Origin: Gnetum montanum
Lineage: Eukaryota; Streptophyta; Gnetopsida; Gnetales; Gnetaceae
Assembly (NCBI GenBank): GCA_015680685.1
Contig: MNCI01030846.1
Span: 338,779 to 402,778, forward strand
Direction of reading: 5' to 3'
Length of the DNA stretch: 64,000 nt
Of the stretch, positions 1-11,700 are shown one piece after another. Every line of letters starts with the position of its first letter. Position 1 is the stretch's first letter. The notes under the pieces are model-generated. The model saw only the letters and a list, made by a program, of their open reading frames with translations. It searched no databases and was not told the DNA's origin. The position numbers were made by a program, and so were the translations under genes.

Positions 1-380
1 ATCAACTAAGGACTTCCCCAAACTTAAGCTAAGGCTAGCACTAGGGTTATCGCCATGAAATATAAAATAGAGAACGTAATGTAATGAAACATAAACATGC
101 AATATAGCATGCAAATGTAAATCGAATGTATGCAAAAACATGCAATAATACGGAATAATGCAAACAATGAACCAGAATAGCACATTGGAAGGAAAATGAT
201 GAACAATGATGTATTAATTAACAAAATGTGCATCGATCAAAATGTAGTTGCGTTGCAAGTCGAACGTTAAGCTCCGATGTGAGGTGTTAACATGTGCTAG
301 GAATCACGTGTGTCTGGGCTCAGGATTGCTGCTTTTCTTTCTTCAAAATTTGCCCACCTCATTTATGTCAATGAATAGGG

Positions 381-388
381 TATTTATA
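381..388 (-). promoter_or_regulatory. TATA box of the left LTR
   Basis: The minus strand reads TATAAATA, in a context shared with the right LTR at 17,677-17,684. This fits an LTR promoter firing leftward, in the direction of gag-pol. Confidence 0.55.
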
Positions 389-709
389 CATTTCGCTAGG
401 CTTGGGAGTAAGATGAGGTTAATGGCTGTGAGATTCGAGAAAAATGGATCGTGATAGGTGTACATGGGCAGACCATGTACTAGACCGAATGCATTGTATT
501 TTACAATCTGTTCTACCTTGTGCAAGCTAGCTTACGTCCATGTACAATTGGTAGCGTAAGAGCTTGACCAGCTTAAAAAATGTAAAAAATTTACAATGAT
601 TGATATGTACAACAAGCGATATTGATTTTGGCTCGCTTGGAATTCCTGGATCTGTGACCTGGCTGATACCAAAAATGTTTTTGCTCCACCAAGGTCACCA
701 GCGTTTCTC

Positions 710-1815
710 TAAAGTGCTTTTGCTTGGTCATGACGAGTGCTCACGTTGGGCTCATGCTGCCAACGTGACCCCAGTGTGACCTCAGTGTGCGTGACCAAAA
801 ATGATATGTTTTGTGCCAAAATTTCACCTTTAAAACTTGTTTTTGAAGTGCAACTGCTACTGGCCTTAAGGACATCCTATATGTTTAATTTGAGCCTGTA
901 TGTGCTTGGATTTGGGCCACTTTTGGTAGCTCATGCTGGGCTGACGTTGTTAGTGTGACCTCAGTGTGACTCAGCATGACCAATTGGAAGTGACACATTT
1001 TGAGCTGAATTTTGACCTCTGATGCCTGTTCTGCAACTACTACCTACTCTCCAGGGTGGCCTAGATGCTAAATTTGAGTATGTTCTTGTGTTGATTTGAG
1101 CCACTTTTGACAGGTCACGCTGGGCTCACGTTCTCAGTGTCACCTCAGTGTGACTCCAGCATGGCCAAGCCAAAATGCTGTGTTTCATGCTCAAACTTTA
1201 ATTTTCTGGAGCCTGTGAACAAGTAGAACTATTGCCTATCCTTGGGGGTTGTGTTGATGCTAAAAATTGTGCTTGGGACTGCTTGATTTGACTTGTTTTC
1301 ATTTGGTCACATTGGGCTCACGCTATCAGCGTGACCCCAGCGTGACCTGGGCATGAGTAAACAAATCATGTGATTTTGAGCTTAATTTTTGAGGTTCTGT
1401 AGGCTGGGAGCTACAATGAACATTAGTGAAGCTTGAGGGGAGTATGCATGCTCAAATTCAGACTGTTTGGACTTGGTTTCAGAGCTCTGAAAGTTGTTCA
1501 TGCTGTACTCACATGGTACTCACGCTGGGCAACATGACCTCAGCATGAGTAGCAAGATTTGTATGATTCTGACTTGAAATCCTAGGTTCTGGATGTTGAA
1601 ACTCAAAGTAATCATTAGTGGGCCCTGAGGGGGCCTTGCCCATTCAAATTAGGATCGTTTTAACTTGATTTGAAAGCTGTCATGGTTGGTCACATTGAGG
1701 GCAAGCTAGCTTGACAGCATGAGCAAGCTGGCGTGAGTTCTATGCCTTAGTCGAATTTTTGCCTCCCAAAACTCAAGAGGCTCTGAATTGTTCTTGTTTC
1801 AAAGTGTTAAGCTAA
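710..1815. repeat. Degenerate ~185-195 bp tandem repeat in the LTR, about six units
   Basis: Units begin near 713, 901, 1,081, 1,271, 1,468 and 1,659. Each carries a GGTCACGCTGGGCTCACG-type block, then GTGACCTCAGTGTGAC, then a spacer. The right LTR keeps only about two units plus the start of a third (18,001-18,378). Confidence 0.7.
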
Positions 1816-1835
1816 AATTTTATGGTGTTTCATTG

Positions 1836-1845
1836 GTCCCTCTTT
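1836..1845 (-). other. Candidate polypurine tract of the Tat-like element
   Basis: The minus strand reads AAAGAGGGAC three bases before TGAAAC, the proposed sense start of the 3' LTR. This is the expected place and composition for the plus-strand primer of an LTR retrotransposon. It is inferred from one copy only. Confidence 0.45.
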
Positions 1846-3338
1846 GTTGATTTCTGGAGGAATCCACCCGAGAGGCATCGACAAAGAAGTGCAAAACACC
1901 ATGAATAACCAAGTACCAAGCATTATCCGTTGGCCCCTAGCTAGATGTCATCGCACTGTGTTCAAAAGTACATTGTATTGAGGAAAATTTAGTTTAAGGA
2001 AAGAAGGTTGTAACTGGAGGATTAGGGATTAACCAAAGGATGTTGTTGTTCAAACTACAGGAGAGGAATGATCTCATGTGAACAAGCCAGTTTTCGGTCC
2101 TTATTAACAACCAATGTATAGCAGACTTGGAACCAAGGCATAGGAGGTGTGTTTTTTGGAGAAATGGGACCCTCGTGTCATGTTTAAGGGAGCCCATTGT
2201 AAATAGCCAAATCCATGCAATGATGTGCAACATGATCGTTTGAGACATGAGTGTTTTTCCAAGACAATTGCCTTCTCGCCTAGAGCTTGTATGAGAAGAG
2301 CCAATGGTCTTTAGCCCATGATGTCCACGGGGTCATGAAGATATTTTCCATGCATTTTTCTATTTGACCTTTTTGCTCTTTTTATTTCTTTTTTGTTTTC
2401 TTTCCTTTTCTTTTTCCTTTTTATTTTTTTCTTTTTCTCGGTCCCTTTGAAAGAGCTTGCTTTTTATGTTATGCTCATGATTGAGCGCTGACATTTTGCA
2501 TCATGTACTACGTTCTATGCTTTGCGTTGTAACTGCTTAGAGGGTCATAGTGTGCAATAGTGTATCAAGAGTTTTGAGCTGAGTGGAATGTATCAAGGTG
2601 GACTAACTGAAGAGGATAATTGGGACATGATGGGGAAACAAGGAATGCATCAAGAGTTGGAGATGTACTTGTGAGGGGATTGATTAACCTAGTTGCATGC
2701 GTCAGGAAGAATGTGATGCCTTGTCGTCATGATGAAGTGCATCTATGAACGAACACCTCAAGCATGTCATCCTGCAAACATAACTCCAAGGGGACAAGAA
2801 AACCACAAATGATTTAGTTATCTAAACACTTTAAACTTGAATGTAGTTGATGAAATGGAGCCATCATGTGGAGTTTCAAGGCAAACAAAATCTTGAACAA
2901 CATCAGTTTCATCCAAGTCTATGTGGCAAATCATGCGTAGGTTTTTGATGAGCATGTACAATCGACTATAGCAACATGTCTTTTTAAATGAAACCAGGTT
3001 TTTGATGATGTCTCGAATTTGTAGTCTTGGCAGAATGTTATGGATTAGTTTCATGTCATAATCCTTTGGACGTCATCAGTTTATCATCGTAGCGGATAGT
3101 GCAGTGCTAGTTTATAGTCGTAGTGGACTACGAAGAGGCAAGCCAGTTTATAGTATTAGTGGACTCTGGTGGACAAGCGTGGTAGTTTAGTGTCATACCG
3201 AACAGGGCTCTGTGGTGTCAGTTTACTATCATGATGCCAGGAGGTTCTGTGATGCTAGTTTTAATTCATAGCTCTAGGACTGTTTTGTGGTATTAGCATT
3301 AGGTTATGATTTTAGGATCGAGATGTACCTTAAGCTCA
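1846..3338 (-). other. 3' non-coding region of the Tat-like element
   Basis: No coding frame with recognisable content lies between integrase and the LTR. There is a long pyrimidine-rich run at about 2,356-2,450 (purine-rich in the sense direction). The small frames at 1,994-2,304 and 2,818-3,054 show no family signature. Confidence 0.5.
3070..3310. repeat. Imperfect ~36-40 bp tandem repeat
   Basis: About six units each begin with a form of AGTTTATAGTCGTAGTGGAC or TAGTTTAGTGTCATACC. They sit just downstream, in sense, of the integrase C-terminus. The core resembles the 27-bp repeat at 12,804-12,973 in the same element. Confidence 0.55.
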
Positions 3339-3596
3339 TCAGACATAGAATGGTTTCAGGTACACATGATTTGTAGGATTGGTGAACTTGTTTCTATCCA
3401 TGTCGGCGAGTTTAAATGCCCCATTATCATATGTCTTGATGACTAAGTAAGGCCCTTTCCAATTAGCCAAGAATTTGTTTGCGTGTTTGTAGACCACCTT
3501 GAGAACTAGGTCACCTTCCTTGATTGGTTGCTTATGTGGATTGAATTGATGATATTGTTGTTGTTTTCTCTGGTACCATTCGAGTTGATCAACCAC
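3339..3596 (-). pseudogene. Integrase C-terminal domain (Tat-like)
   Basis: An 85-residue open segment with GDLVLKVV near its middle, then FLANWKGPYLV and a terminal NPTNHVYLKPFYV. This is the pattern of the DNA-binding C-terminal domain of Ty3/gypsy integrases of the Tat lineage. No chromodomain follows. It is separated by broken frame from the integrase core at 3,831, so the enzyme is not made as one chain from this copy. Confidence 0.75.
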
Positions 3597-3830
3597 TCAT
3601 ATTCTTTCTTCCTCCACCGAGTCAAGGTCAACAATGTGTAGCTTGTTGTTCTAACCTTCATCAAGAAGGCTAGATAGCATTATCAGCAATGAGGGAACCT
3701 ATAACTCCAAAGGTAACATAACTTCAGACCCGTATAAAAGGCTATATGGTGTTTTACCTATGGATGTTCGATGCATTGTTCTGTATGCCCATAATGCATA
3801 GATTAACTACTCGCGCCATTGTCTCTTTCT

Positions 3831-4330
3831 TTAATTCCACATCTTTTTGAGCACCATGATGATCGTTTTATTCATAGACTCTACTTGAACATTTCTTTGT
3901 GTGTAATATGGCGATGAAAATGAGTGTTTAATACCTAGGCTTTCGCAGAAGCTTTTAGTATCTGTACTACTGAACTGTGGCCCATTATCGGTGACTATGG
4001 TCATTGGGATACCAAAGCAGGTCATGATGTTTTCTAATATGAAATTGCAAACATGTTTAGATGTGATTTTCCTAATGGGGATAGCTTCTACCAATTTTTT
4101 GAAATATTCGATTGCAGTGATGATGAAGCTATGTCCTGCTGAAGATGATGGTGTTATTGGACTAATGATGTCTAATCCCCATTTTTGGAATGGCCATGTG
4201 ATTTTTGCAATATGCAACTCGTTAGGCGGCACATGTATTAGGTTACCGTGCCTTTAGCAGATGTTGCATTTCCTGACCCTGGAGAAGCAATCATACTCCA
4301 TGTGTGGCCAGTAGTAGCCCAAATGTCTAA
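3831..4330 (-). pseudogene. Integrase zinc-binding end and catalytic core (Tat-like)
   Basis: The open part (3,831-4,232) shows the three acidic positions of the retroviral-type integrase core: D in GLDIISP, D in TDNGPQF, and E in the QVES motif about 35 residues later. In sense the frame is entered from a broken HHCC zinc region (4,233-4,330) whose end reads HGNLIHVPPNELH. The protein would insert the element cDNA into chromatin. The catalytic residues are kept, but stop codons flank both sides and the C-terminal domain is on a separate open piece. Confidence 0.8.
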
Positions 4331-4586
4331 TTTTCGTTGCCATTGCTTTGGGTGCTATATGCCCTCTACAAAGTCCTTCGTGAACCTATTCCATGATTGT
4401 TTGGCCATCAATGCTACTGACACACATCAACAAGATGCCTTCATAGGATCTGTGACACAATGTGTCTGCTATTAATGCATATTGCTAAGAGCATTTTTAC
4501 ACCACATCTTTTTGGGCACTTGTCAAGTGTTATGGCAGTTTGCCTTGTTGAAGGTACTCTTTTATGTCATCATACCATTCTATTAC

Positions 4587-5168
4587 TTATGTAGTGCCGA
4601 TAGACGCTATAGATATTTTGTCGAGAGCTTCAATTATACGTTTGGCACAATTCGTTATGGAACTAGGCAACACATGGAACATCTCAGGTGCCATGTTTAA
4701 GGCTAGTGTAGCAAGTGCATTGGCAATGTTATTTTCATTCCTAGGAATATGTTGCACATCTATGTTGATCAATTATTTTAGAAAGTGTTTAGTTAGGTCA
4801 CAGTATGATTGTAAGTGAGAAGCTTTGCATGCGTATACTTTTGTGACATGATTGATTACTAAATGTGAGTCACCTCAAACTACAAAACATGTGATTCCTG
4901 AAGTTAGTGCTACTATAAGACCTCTAAGAAGACCTTTGTACTCTGCCATGTTGTTGGTACAAGGGAAGGTTAGTCGATAGGCAAAGGGGCAAATTTCTCT
5001 AGAGGGATACATTATGATAGCTGCAGCACTTCCTCCTCGGGAGGTGGATGCTCCATCAAAGTACAGGATTGCATCATAGTTAACGGGCACTATGTCTATG
5101 TTGTTAATATTATCATTAGGGAATTTGGGGTTGATTGTTGCTTGGTCTTGTGTTGGTGATGCAGTCAA
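4587..5168 (-). pseudogene. Archaeal-type RNase H (second RNase H) of the Tat lineage
   Basis: The segment 4,875-5,168 contains YFDGASTSRGGSAAAI and, about 45 residues on, NNMAEYKGLLRGL: the first Asp and the Glu of an RNase H fold. The continuation at 4,587-4,772 has VQHIPRNENNIANALATLA, where the usual AD.LA aspartate is replaced by Asn. Having this domain in addition to the usual RNase H is specific to Tat elements and is the main reason for the lineage call. The frame is broken between 4,773 and 4,874. Confidence 0.8.
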
Positions 5169-5189
5169 CTGATTGGCTATTGCTCAACC

Positions 5190-5684
5190 CTTAGTGGAGG
5201 ATTGAGCAACATACCATAGGTCAAACTCTGCAATCATCACCTTCCATCCAGCTATCCTACTTTATTCATAGATGTTGTTGGTGATAGCTCGAATCACGTT
5301 GTCTTTGCAAATGATATTGACTTTATTGCGGAAGAGGTAATGTCATCACTTTCTTAAGAAAAATACAACGGCAAGACATAACCTTTCCACGTCGTTGTAT
5401 CATTGTCCATAGGTAACTAAGGCGTGGCTTAAATAGTAAACGGGGATCTCGATTCCATCTTCTCATTTTTGACAAAGAATAGACACAATAGATAAGTTAG
5501 ATTTCGTGAGGTAGATGTAAAAAGGTTTATTGCTTTACGGGGGATGAACTATCGGTAGTTGAGCCAGTTCTGTTTTTATGTTCTCAAAGGTTTCTTGGCA
5601 CTATTGAGTCCATTGAAAATGGGCATTCTTTCATAGTAAGTGCTGCATGGGTTTTAGCTTATTCATCAGTTTTGCGATAAAGCA
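5190..5684 (-). pseudogene. Degenerate Ty3/gypsy RNase H and RT connection
   Basis: Reading on from the RT frame, a stop-ridden stretch still shows the NAHFQWT-like entry, an IPVYYLSHAL block and an RLCLAVVF block. These are the sense order expected for the standard gypsy RNase H. Several in-frame stops are present, so no active domain remains. Confidence 0.55.
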
Positions 5685-6815
5685 TCAGATGAATTGCATT
5701 CTACCTTGCAGACCACGTAATTTGGTAAGGTTCCTAGGTGGTTGCATGTTGGTTATTTCTTTAACCTTATCGGGGTCTACTCGTATCCCTATTTCTGAGA
5801 CTATGAAGCCAAGCATTTTGCCCATTTTAACTCCAAATATGCATTTCTTTGGGTTAAGTCTAAGGTTGTATTTGAGACAATGTTTGAGTATCAAGTCTAA
5901 GTCCTTTGTGTGTTGCTCAGTTGTTTTGGACTTCACTGCGATGTCATCTACATAATTGTTGAGTGAATCAAGCATATAATCATTAAATATATATGTCATT
6001 GCTCGTTGATATGTAGCACCTACATTTTTGAGACCAAATGGCATCATTGTATAACAGAACGTGCCCCAAGGTGTCATGAAGGTTGTCCTGAGTTGGTGTT
6101 CTGGGTTGATCCTGATTTGGTTGTATCCTGAGAATCCATCCATAAAGGATAACAATGCATGCCTAGCAGTTGAGTCAATGAATTGATTGATACTAGGTAG
6201 TGGGAAGTCATACTTTATTGTGGCTATGTTGAGGTCACAGAAGTCAATGCATATGTGAATGTTGTCATTCTTCTTGGGGACTACAACAATGTTGGATACC
6301 CAATCAGCATAGTCAAAAACTCGGATGAAACTAGCTTGGTAGAGTTTCGTGATTTCATTATTAACTACCAACGCCATCTCAGGTTTAACCTTATGTGCTT
6401 TTTGTTTTACTGGTCTAAGTTTTTCATTGAGGATGATGTTATGCTGGCTGATTCGAGGGTTTAATCCTAACATATTGGTATATGACCAAGAAAATGTTTT
6501 GATGTTGTTCTTGAGCACTTGTGTAATGTCATTGGCAAGTTGTGAATTTAGTAGAGTACTCAGTTTTAATGTTTTAACTTCACCACTAGACATAGTGATG
6601 GGGACTTCAACAAGGGGATCTTCAGTGATGTTGTCGGCTTCTAAGTCCAAAGTTTTAGTCATACCCTCAGGGCAGTCTAATGTTTTTTGAGTGGATGCCA
6701 CGAAATTAGCATAAGTAGATGAGTCTAGATCTAAGGATTCTAGATTAATTGCTCTTTTTATGGCCCTATGAGGTCCATTAATAGACAACATGGAAAATAG
6801 GTTCTTGTTGTCCAT
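5685..6815 (-). CDS. Reverse transcriptase domain, open for 376 codons
   Basis: The longest intact frame in the window. From about residue 105 it follows the Tat RT layout: a WSYTNMLGL block, LRPVKQKAHKVKPE, VVVPKKNDNIHICIDF, the FPLPSINQFIDSTARH block, LLSFMDGFSGYNQI, MPFGLKNVGATYQRAM, and the catalytic YVDD box followed by IAVKS. The thumb reads LRLNPKKCIFGV and GFIVSEIGI. Its role is to copy the genomic RNA of the element into cDNA. The start used is the first Met after an upstream stop. In a complete element this would be internal to a gag-pol polyprotein, so it is probably not a natural start. Plus-strand frames over this interval are shadows of it. Confidence 0.85.
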   Translation of the reverse strand: MDNKNLFSMLSINGPHRAIKRAINLESLDLDSSTYANFVASTQKTLDCPEGMTKTLDLEADNITEDPLVEVPITMSSGEVKTLKLSTLLNSQLANDITQVLKNNIKTFSWSYTNMLGLNPRISQHNIILNEKLRPVKQKAHKVKPEMALVVNNEITKLYQASFIRVFDYADWVSNIVVVPKKNDNIHICIDFCDLNIATIKYDFPLPSINQFIDSTARHALLSFMDGFSGYNQIRINPEHQLRTTFMTPWGTFCYTMMPFGLKNVGATYQRAMTYIFNDYMLDSLNNYVDDIAVKSKTTEQHTKDLDLILKHCLKYNLRLNPKKCIFGVKMGKMLGFIVSEIGIRVDPDKVKEITNMQPPRNLTKLRGLQGRMQFI

Positions 6816-6969
6816 ATGCTTATTCTTGCCAATTTAAACCAAGAGCACTGTGAGTGAGATTTTCTGACGAGGGAGTTGCTATATAAACTAGCTTTGTGTA
6901 ATTAATTTACATCTTGATGAAACTATGGCATGCAAGAGTAGTTTAACATCATACACGGACACGTGGCAG

Positions 6970-6994
6970 TTTTAGGCCTTATCAGGCCATATGG
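6970..6994. repeat. Short direct repeat flanking the antisense-gene block, left copy
   Basis: The core TTTTAGGCC-T-TCAGGCCAT is found here and again at 12,676-12,702 in the same orientation with a few changes. Between the copies lies the whole plus-strand gene block. Confidence 0.4.
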
Positions 6995-8716
6995 CATTCA
7001 TATTTCATGTGAATACTAATGCTATAATTTTTCCATGATTTTGAATTTTCAATTCTCATACTTTGTTTTGTCTTTAATGCTTAGGCATTAATGCATAAAA
7101 AGGAATAGAAGAAACTATCCTAAGAGCATGAAAATGAAGACAATGTAGGAAATAATAATAATAATAATATAAAACATCCAATGAGAGGCACGTAATGCAG
7201 CCACATGGAATAAGTTGAACCATGGTGAAAGGGGATTAAAAAGTATGAAGCATGAGTTAGCATCAAAGCGTGAGTAACTAGGTGTATAGTGCAGCATGAG
7301 TTACAGGGTAGGGTGTGCAATGTGAGTAGCAGGAACTTAGGGCAGCCTAAGTAGGATGAAGGGTAAGGGAGGGCAACAACAAGGTGAAGGGAAGAAGCAG
7401 GCAAGCTTGGCATTCGTGGCAGAGAGCGAAAAACTAATCCAACGCCTTTGTCAACCCAGGATTTCTTCATGGGCTGAGACTCTGCGTAGGTATGTTTTCT
7501 TCCATTCTTGTTCCATGGCATTCTATTGTAGCGGAAGCACAACGTAAGCCATTAGGGCTGCCATTTTTGCCATTTTTCAAAGTGAAAATCTTGCTAGATT
7601 TTGGGGTCTGTATCGTAGTTTTTCTTATTGCCGTGAATTTCAGGTGTCATGGACATTACAGGGATTTTGGAGTTTGGCATTTTTTTTGTGGTCGCTATTT
7701 TTTCTTTTTTGGCAATGGCGTGATCAGCATGAGTGATGGCCAGGGCATGCTCAAACCTGCAAAATTTCTTATTTTTGATGAGATTTATTCATTGGCGTGA
7801 GTAACCAGGGCATGCCCAGTGTGAGTGGTGAGGGCGTGAGTAATGAGGGTATGAGTTGGGTGCATGAATGTGTAAGGTGTGTGTGGGGGTTCTAAGGGGA
7901 TCTGGACAACATGGTGGTCAAGGGTTTTTTGCAATGTTATCATGTGTGTGTAGAGTGGTAAGTTTGGTATCGATGTTGATGAGATGCCAGGCATAGCGTG
8001 AGCTGCTATAGAGAGGAAGGGCAGGGGAATGCAAAATAAGCTCATTGTGCATTATCGGTAGGTGCGAGGTGTAGTATGAACATGGGCGTCTGGGAGGCGC
8101 AGGGTGTGAGCACCCAGAGAAAACTGATTTTTGTCAATTTTTTCTTGGGCATGAGTGCCCAGAGAAAATTTATTTTCACCAATTTTTTCCTTAGCGTAAG
8201 CACCCCAGGGAAAATTGCAATTTTTGTAGTGTGGGTGGCATGAGCTATTCTCAAGCGTTAGCTGCTTCTGCAGCATGAGTTGTACCACTGCGTGAGTTGT
8301 AGCGTGAGCCGCATTTATGGGTTGCAACGTGAGCTGCTTCGTGAATGAATTCCACTGTCACTTTTACTGCAACGTGCACTACAACGTGAATTCCCTAGAA
8401 CTGGCACGTGAGTAACATATTTGCTTAGTGTTGTTGGTTATTTGTACCCTTTTGTTTTTATTTTTTTGGGTTAGATAGTGAATGTACATGTCTTACATTT
8501 GCACTTGTTTGTTGGTTTACCATGAAATGAATTTTTTTTATGTACCCCAGCGAGCGTTAAATACATCAAATAAACATTGATGTCCTTGTCTCATAGGGTG
8601 GTCTTGTGTGTGCATTGAATGTTAGTTACATGTTAGGTTTATTTTCTTATTTATTTATTTTGTTTGTTTAGTTTATATATTTTAAGTTACTTACCTAAGG
8701 TTCTAGCTCTATGCAG
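6995..8716 (+). other. Upstream region of the antisense gene, no confident exon
   Basis: Contains an AAT microsatellite (about 7,149-7,171) and many copies of a GCGTGAG/GCATGAG word between 7,725 and 8,410. The open frames here on either strand are low complexity and match no family I recognise. A first exon or promoter of the plus-strand gene may lie here, but I could not place either. Confidence 0.35.
8104..8228. repeat. 45-bp tandem repeat, three units
   Basis: Units start near 8,104, 8,149 and 8,193 and share GAG(C/T)(A/G)CCCAGAGAAAA followed by an AATTTTTTC block. The period is a multiple of three and the minus strand is open across it, giving a 15-residue peptide repeat, but no function is implied. 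Confidence 0.6.
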
Positions 8717-11700
8717 GGCACCTAAGCCTTTTCTCCTTGTGGTCAAACTTGTGGGTGTGCTATCTTGGTTTGGCCCTTTAGAATCGAACATGCCCAGTTA
8801 TGACATGCGGATTAGGGTGCATGTAATATGGTTTCATCTGAATGTTGGTGCATTTTTATCATTTATTTTGCAGAATTTCAGCATTGTCATATGGTCTCAT
8901 TTGAGTCAGCAATTGACTCATGATATTTTTGAGATCATGTTGCCCGACTCAACACGAGGCATGTTAGCTTTTGTTGTTGACATAGACGAGGGACCATATA
9001 TAGTTGAGGGAGGCACTCCCGAAGGTCCTAGATCTACACGTCCTTTGACCCGTGTATGGGGATTGCCATCTTGCAGTCATTACAACAATAGTAGCACACT
9101 TTTTCTAGCCTGTCGTGTACATACACTATTCCAAAATCCACCTGGAATAGTATACAAAGTAGACAAGTATGCTCTTTTATACTTGTATTAACTTTGGTTC
9201 CTTTAACGTTATATCATTGTTTATGTATGAATACTTTTTCTTTTGTAGGCCCTATTTTGCTGAGCATGGATTGCATGAGGATGATAGTGGGCTTGCCTTA
9301 GCGTGCATAGCATTGGAGGCATTCATGATGGGCCCCACTCTTCATGCTGTGGTGCTAGACCAAACTAAGGATGCTATTGTCAATTATCCTAGGCAATTCT
9401 CTAGGGCTCTTGAACATTGTCAAGTTCGCGGTTGGCTGCATGAGGATTGGTCTCCTGATGGGCCTATTTTTCCTCACATGGTTGATCCTGCAGCAAGTGT
9501 GCCTACTCCATTTGCTAATGGTAATATTTTTGTGTTCCAAGCTTTATTTTCATTTTTGTTACATCATTTCTTATCATATTCTTAATTTTTTCTCAATGTC
9601 TCCTGTGTCTTTTCTGCAGCGACTGTTCCCCTTGATGAGGTTACCATCATATCCATTCGCACTAAGGCCACTCTCTTTATGACGTTTGGAGAGACAAAGG
9701 AATCACAACAATGGTGGCACAAGAAGGCACAAGAACAAATCATCATCCATCTTACCAATGCGGGCTTGATGGACCTATTTACTTCCTTGACTCCTAGCAT
9801 TCCCGTGACCGAAATGGTTTCCATCATTGACTCTTTTAACGATGATGTCTCCTATTTTACTACATGAGTTCGAGGAGTTATGGTTTCTTTCCACTTAACT
9901 GCCAAATTCTTTTTCGATCTTTTTAGTGTAGCAGTGGATGGTGCTAAGGTGGAAATGGATAGAGCAACGAGAAAAGGTCATGTGATCAAGGAACTTGAAG
10001 ACTAGCTAAGTGTACCACAAGGTCCTAAGGGCTTCACCATGCAAGCCGATACTCGCTTGACAGAGGTAAATTTTCTGTACCCACTCTTTAAAGCATGAGC
10101 GTTTCCTAAGTTTCTTTCCCAAGCAAGAAGTCTTGGGATTGAGTCTGCACGTGTTATGCACTCAGTCTTGGAGACTGGTATGTGCTACAATTGGGCATAG
10201 TTCCTCGTATTAGGTCTCTGTGGAGAAATCATTAGGCTACGTTCCAATGTTGATGCTAAATCCCACTTTACCTTTGCCTTTTTCGCAGGCTATCTCTGTA
10301 GGTTTGCCAAGTTCTTAGTGGTCTATGGAGATAACCATTATGTGTTAAGGGATCATTCACAATTTTCTCGCCCCTAGATCTATCATCTATTTAACACCAC
10401 TAGATCCCAAGATCCACCTGAAGGCATCGAAGAATTAGTCTCTATCATAATAGCGGATGTAGCTAGTCATTCCCACCATTCGCGTGATAGCTTGGGGTTG
10501 GAACCACCTAAATTGCACACAACTATTAGGAGAGCTAAGCGCTAGATTTAGGATACTGTCAAGAAGGCCAAGGCTAAGGTGAAAAGGGCTGAGCGTTCAA
10601 GAGAACCTACTATGGAGGCAAGATCGTCGAAGGCAAAGAAGATTTAATTCATCTTTCCAGGAGTGGGTAAGTTTTATTTTTCTTTAAATGTTTTTATCGC
10701 TTTTTGAATTTATTTGCATACTTAAATATGCATACCTATTATGTCATGCTAACCTTAGATTTATTGGTGCTAACAAAGGATACCCTCGAGAGGGAAAGGG
10801 AAGAATTGGCCCCAATGGGTGAGCTTGAAACGGGTATCACTGGGTGTGACGAAGAGGAGGAAACGAGAGAAGAAGCACTTGAGGCTATTCCCATCTTACA
10901 GGAAGAGGATGAAACAAATACCATGGGAGTGACACTTGCTGAGGCTTTAGATGCCCTTAAGCATTCAAGTGAGGAGAAAGGTGTTTTTGATGATTTCTTT
11001 AATGGGCCTTTACACCTTGGTGATCCGCCTGAGCTGACCAGCAAAGGGCTCCTTGGTATGTTTTGTTAGTTTGATCCACATTTTGTACTTTTTAGCTTTC
11101 TACATTTTTTTGATTATCATGACTCTTCTTAACATCATACATGGATGCTGAAGCACCTGAAGCACATGCATCTTAGGTGGATGTGTTAGATTTAGAGGCC
11201 CCGGTTGAGGTGCCTTCCCATGTAGATTCAACATCCACTAGTCAATTGAGATTATGGCCTAAGATGCCCAATAAAGTAGACTTTGTTATGGGCATCGTCA
11301 ATGATGTTGTTGCTCATCTACAATAGGCTCATCCTTGATTAGGTGTGTACTTTATACCAAGTGCCTGAGTTCATTGTGTTTTTTCATCTATTGGAGATCT
11401 ATTATTTAGCTCATATGTGTGATGTTTGTACTTATAGGTGAAAAGCTTCAATGGAGTCCTTCTAAGGCTACCCATATTGATGGTCTCGCGGAATTTCCCA
11501 AAGATATTGAGCAGATCCCAAGAGGGATTTATGATGCAGTTTCAGGATGCGCTCAATTGAACACTTATGGCTTGAAGTTCAATCATTAAAAGAAAATTTA
11601 GTGAAGGTGACAGAGGAGAGGAATGACTTGTAAGCATGTTATGATTTTGCTTCTACTAGATTGGCCAGTGATAGTACCTGGTGTACATTCGAGATCACCT

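Larger units (their letters stand above)
1..1832 (-). repeat. Left (sense 3') LTR of the Tat-like element, partial
   Basis: Bases 1-1,097 match the right copy. Beyond 1,097 the right copy stops, but the left one continues as the same tandem-repeat fabric. I place the inner boundary at 1,831-1,832, a CA followed by a pyrimidine-rich stretch (1,836-1,845) that reads on the minus strand as a polypurine tract just before TG. The outer edge lies left of the window. An alternative boundary near 702 is described in the findings. Confidence 0.6.

Noticed and set aside
248-958. Open frames inside the left LTR (248-454, 343-525, 737-958)
   Set aside because: Short, without signature, and not open in the matching right LTR.
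5647-6690. Plus-strand open frames across the RT region (5,647-5,955, 6,255-6,464, 6,349-6,690)
   Set aside because: They are antisense shadows of the intact minus-strand RT frame, with no family wording.
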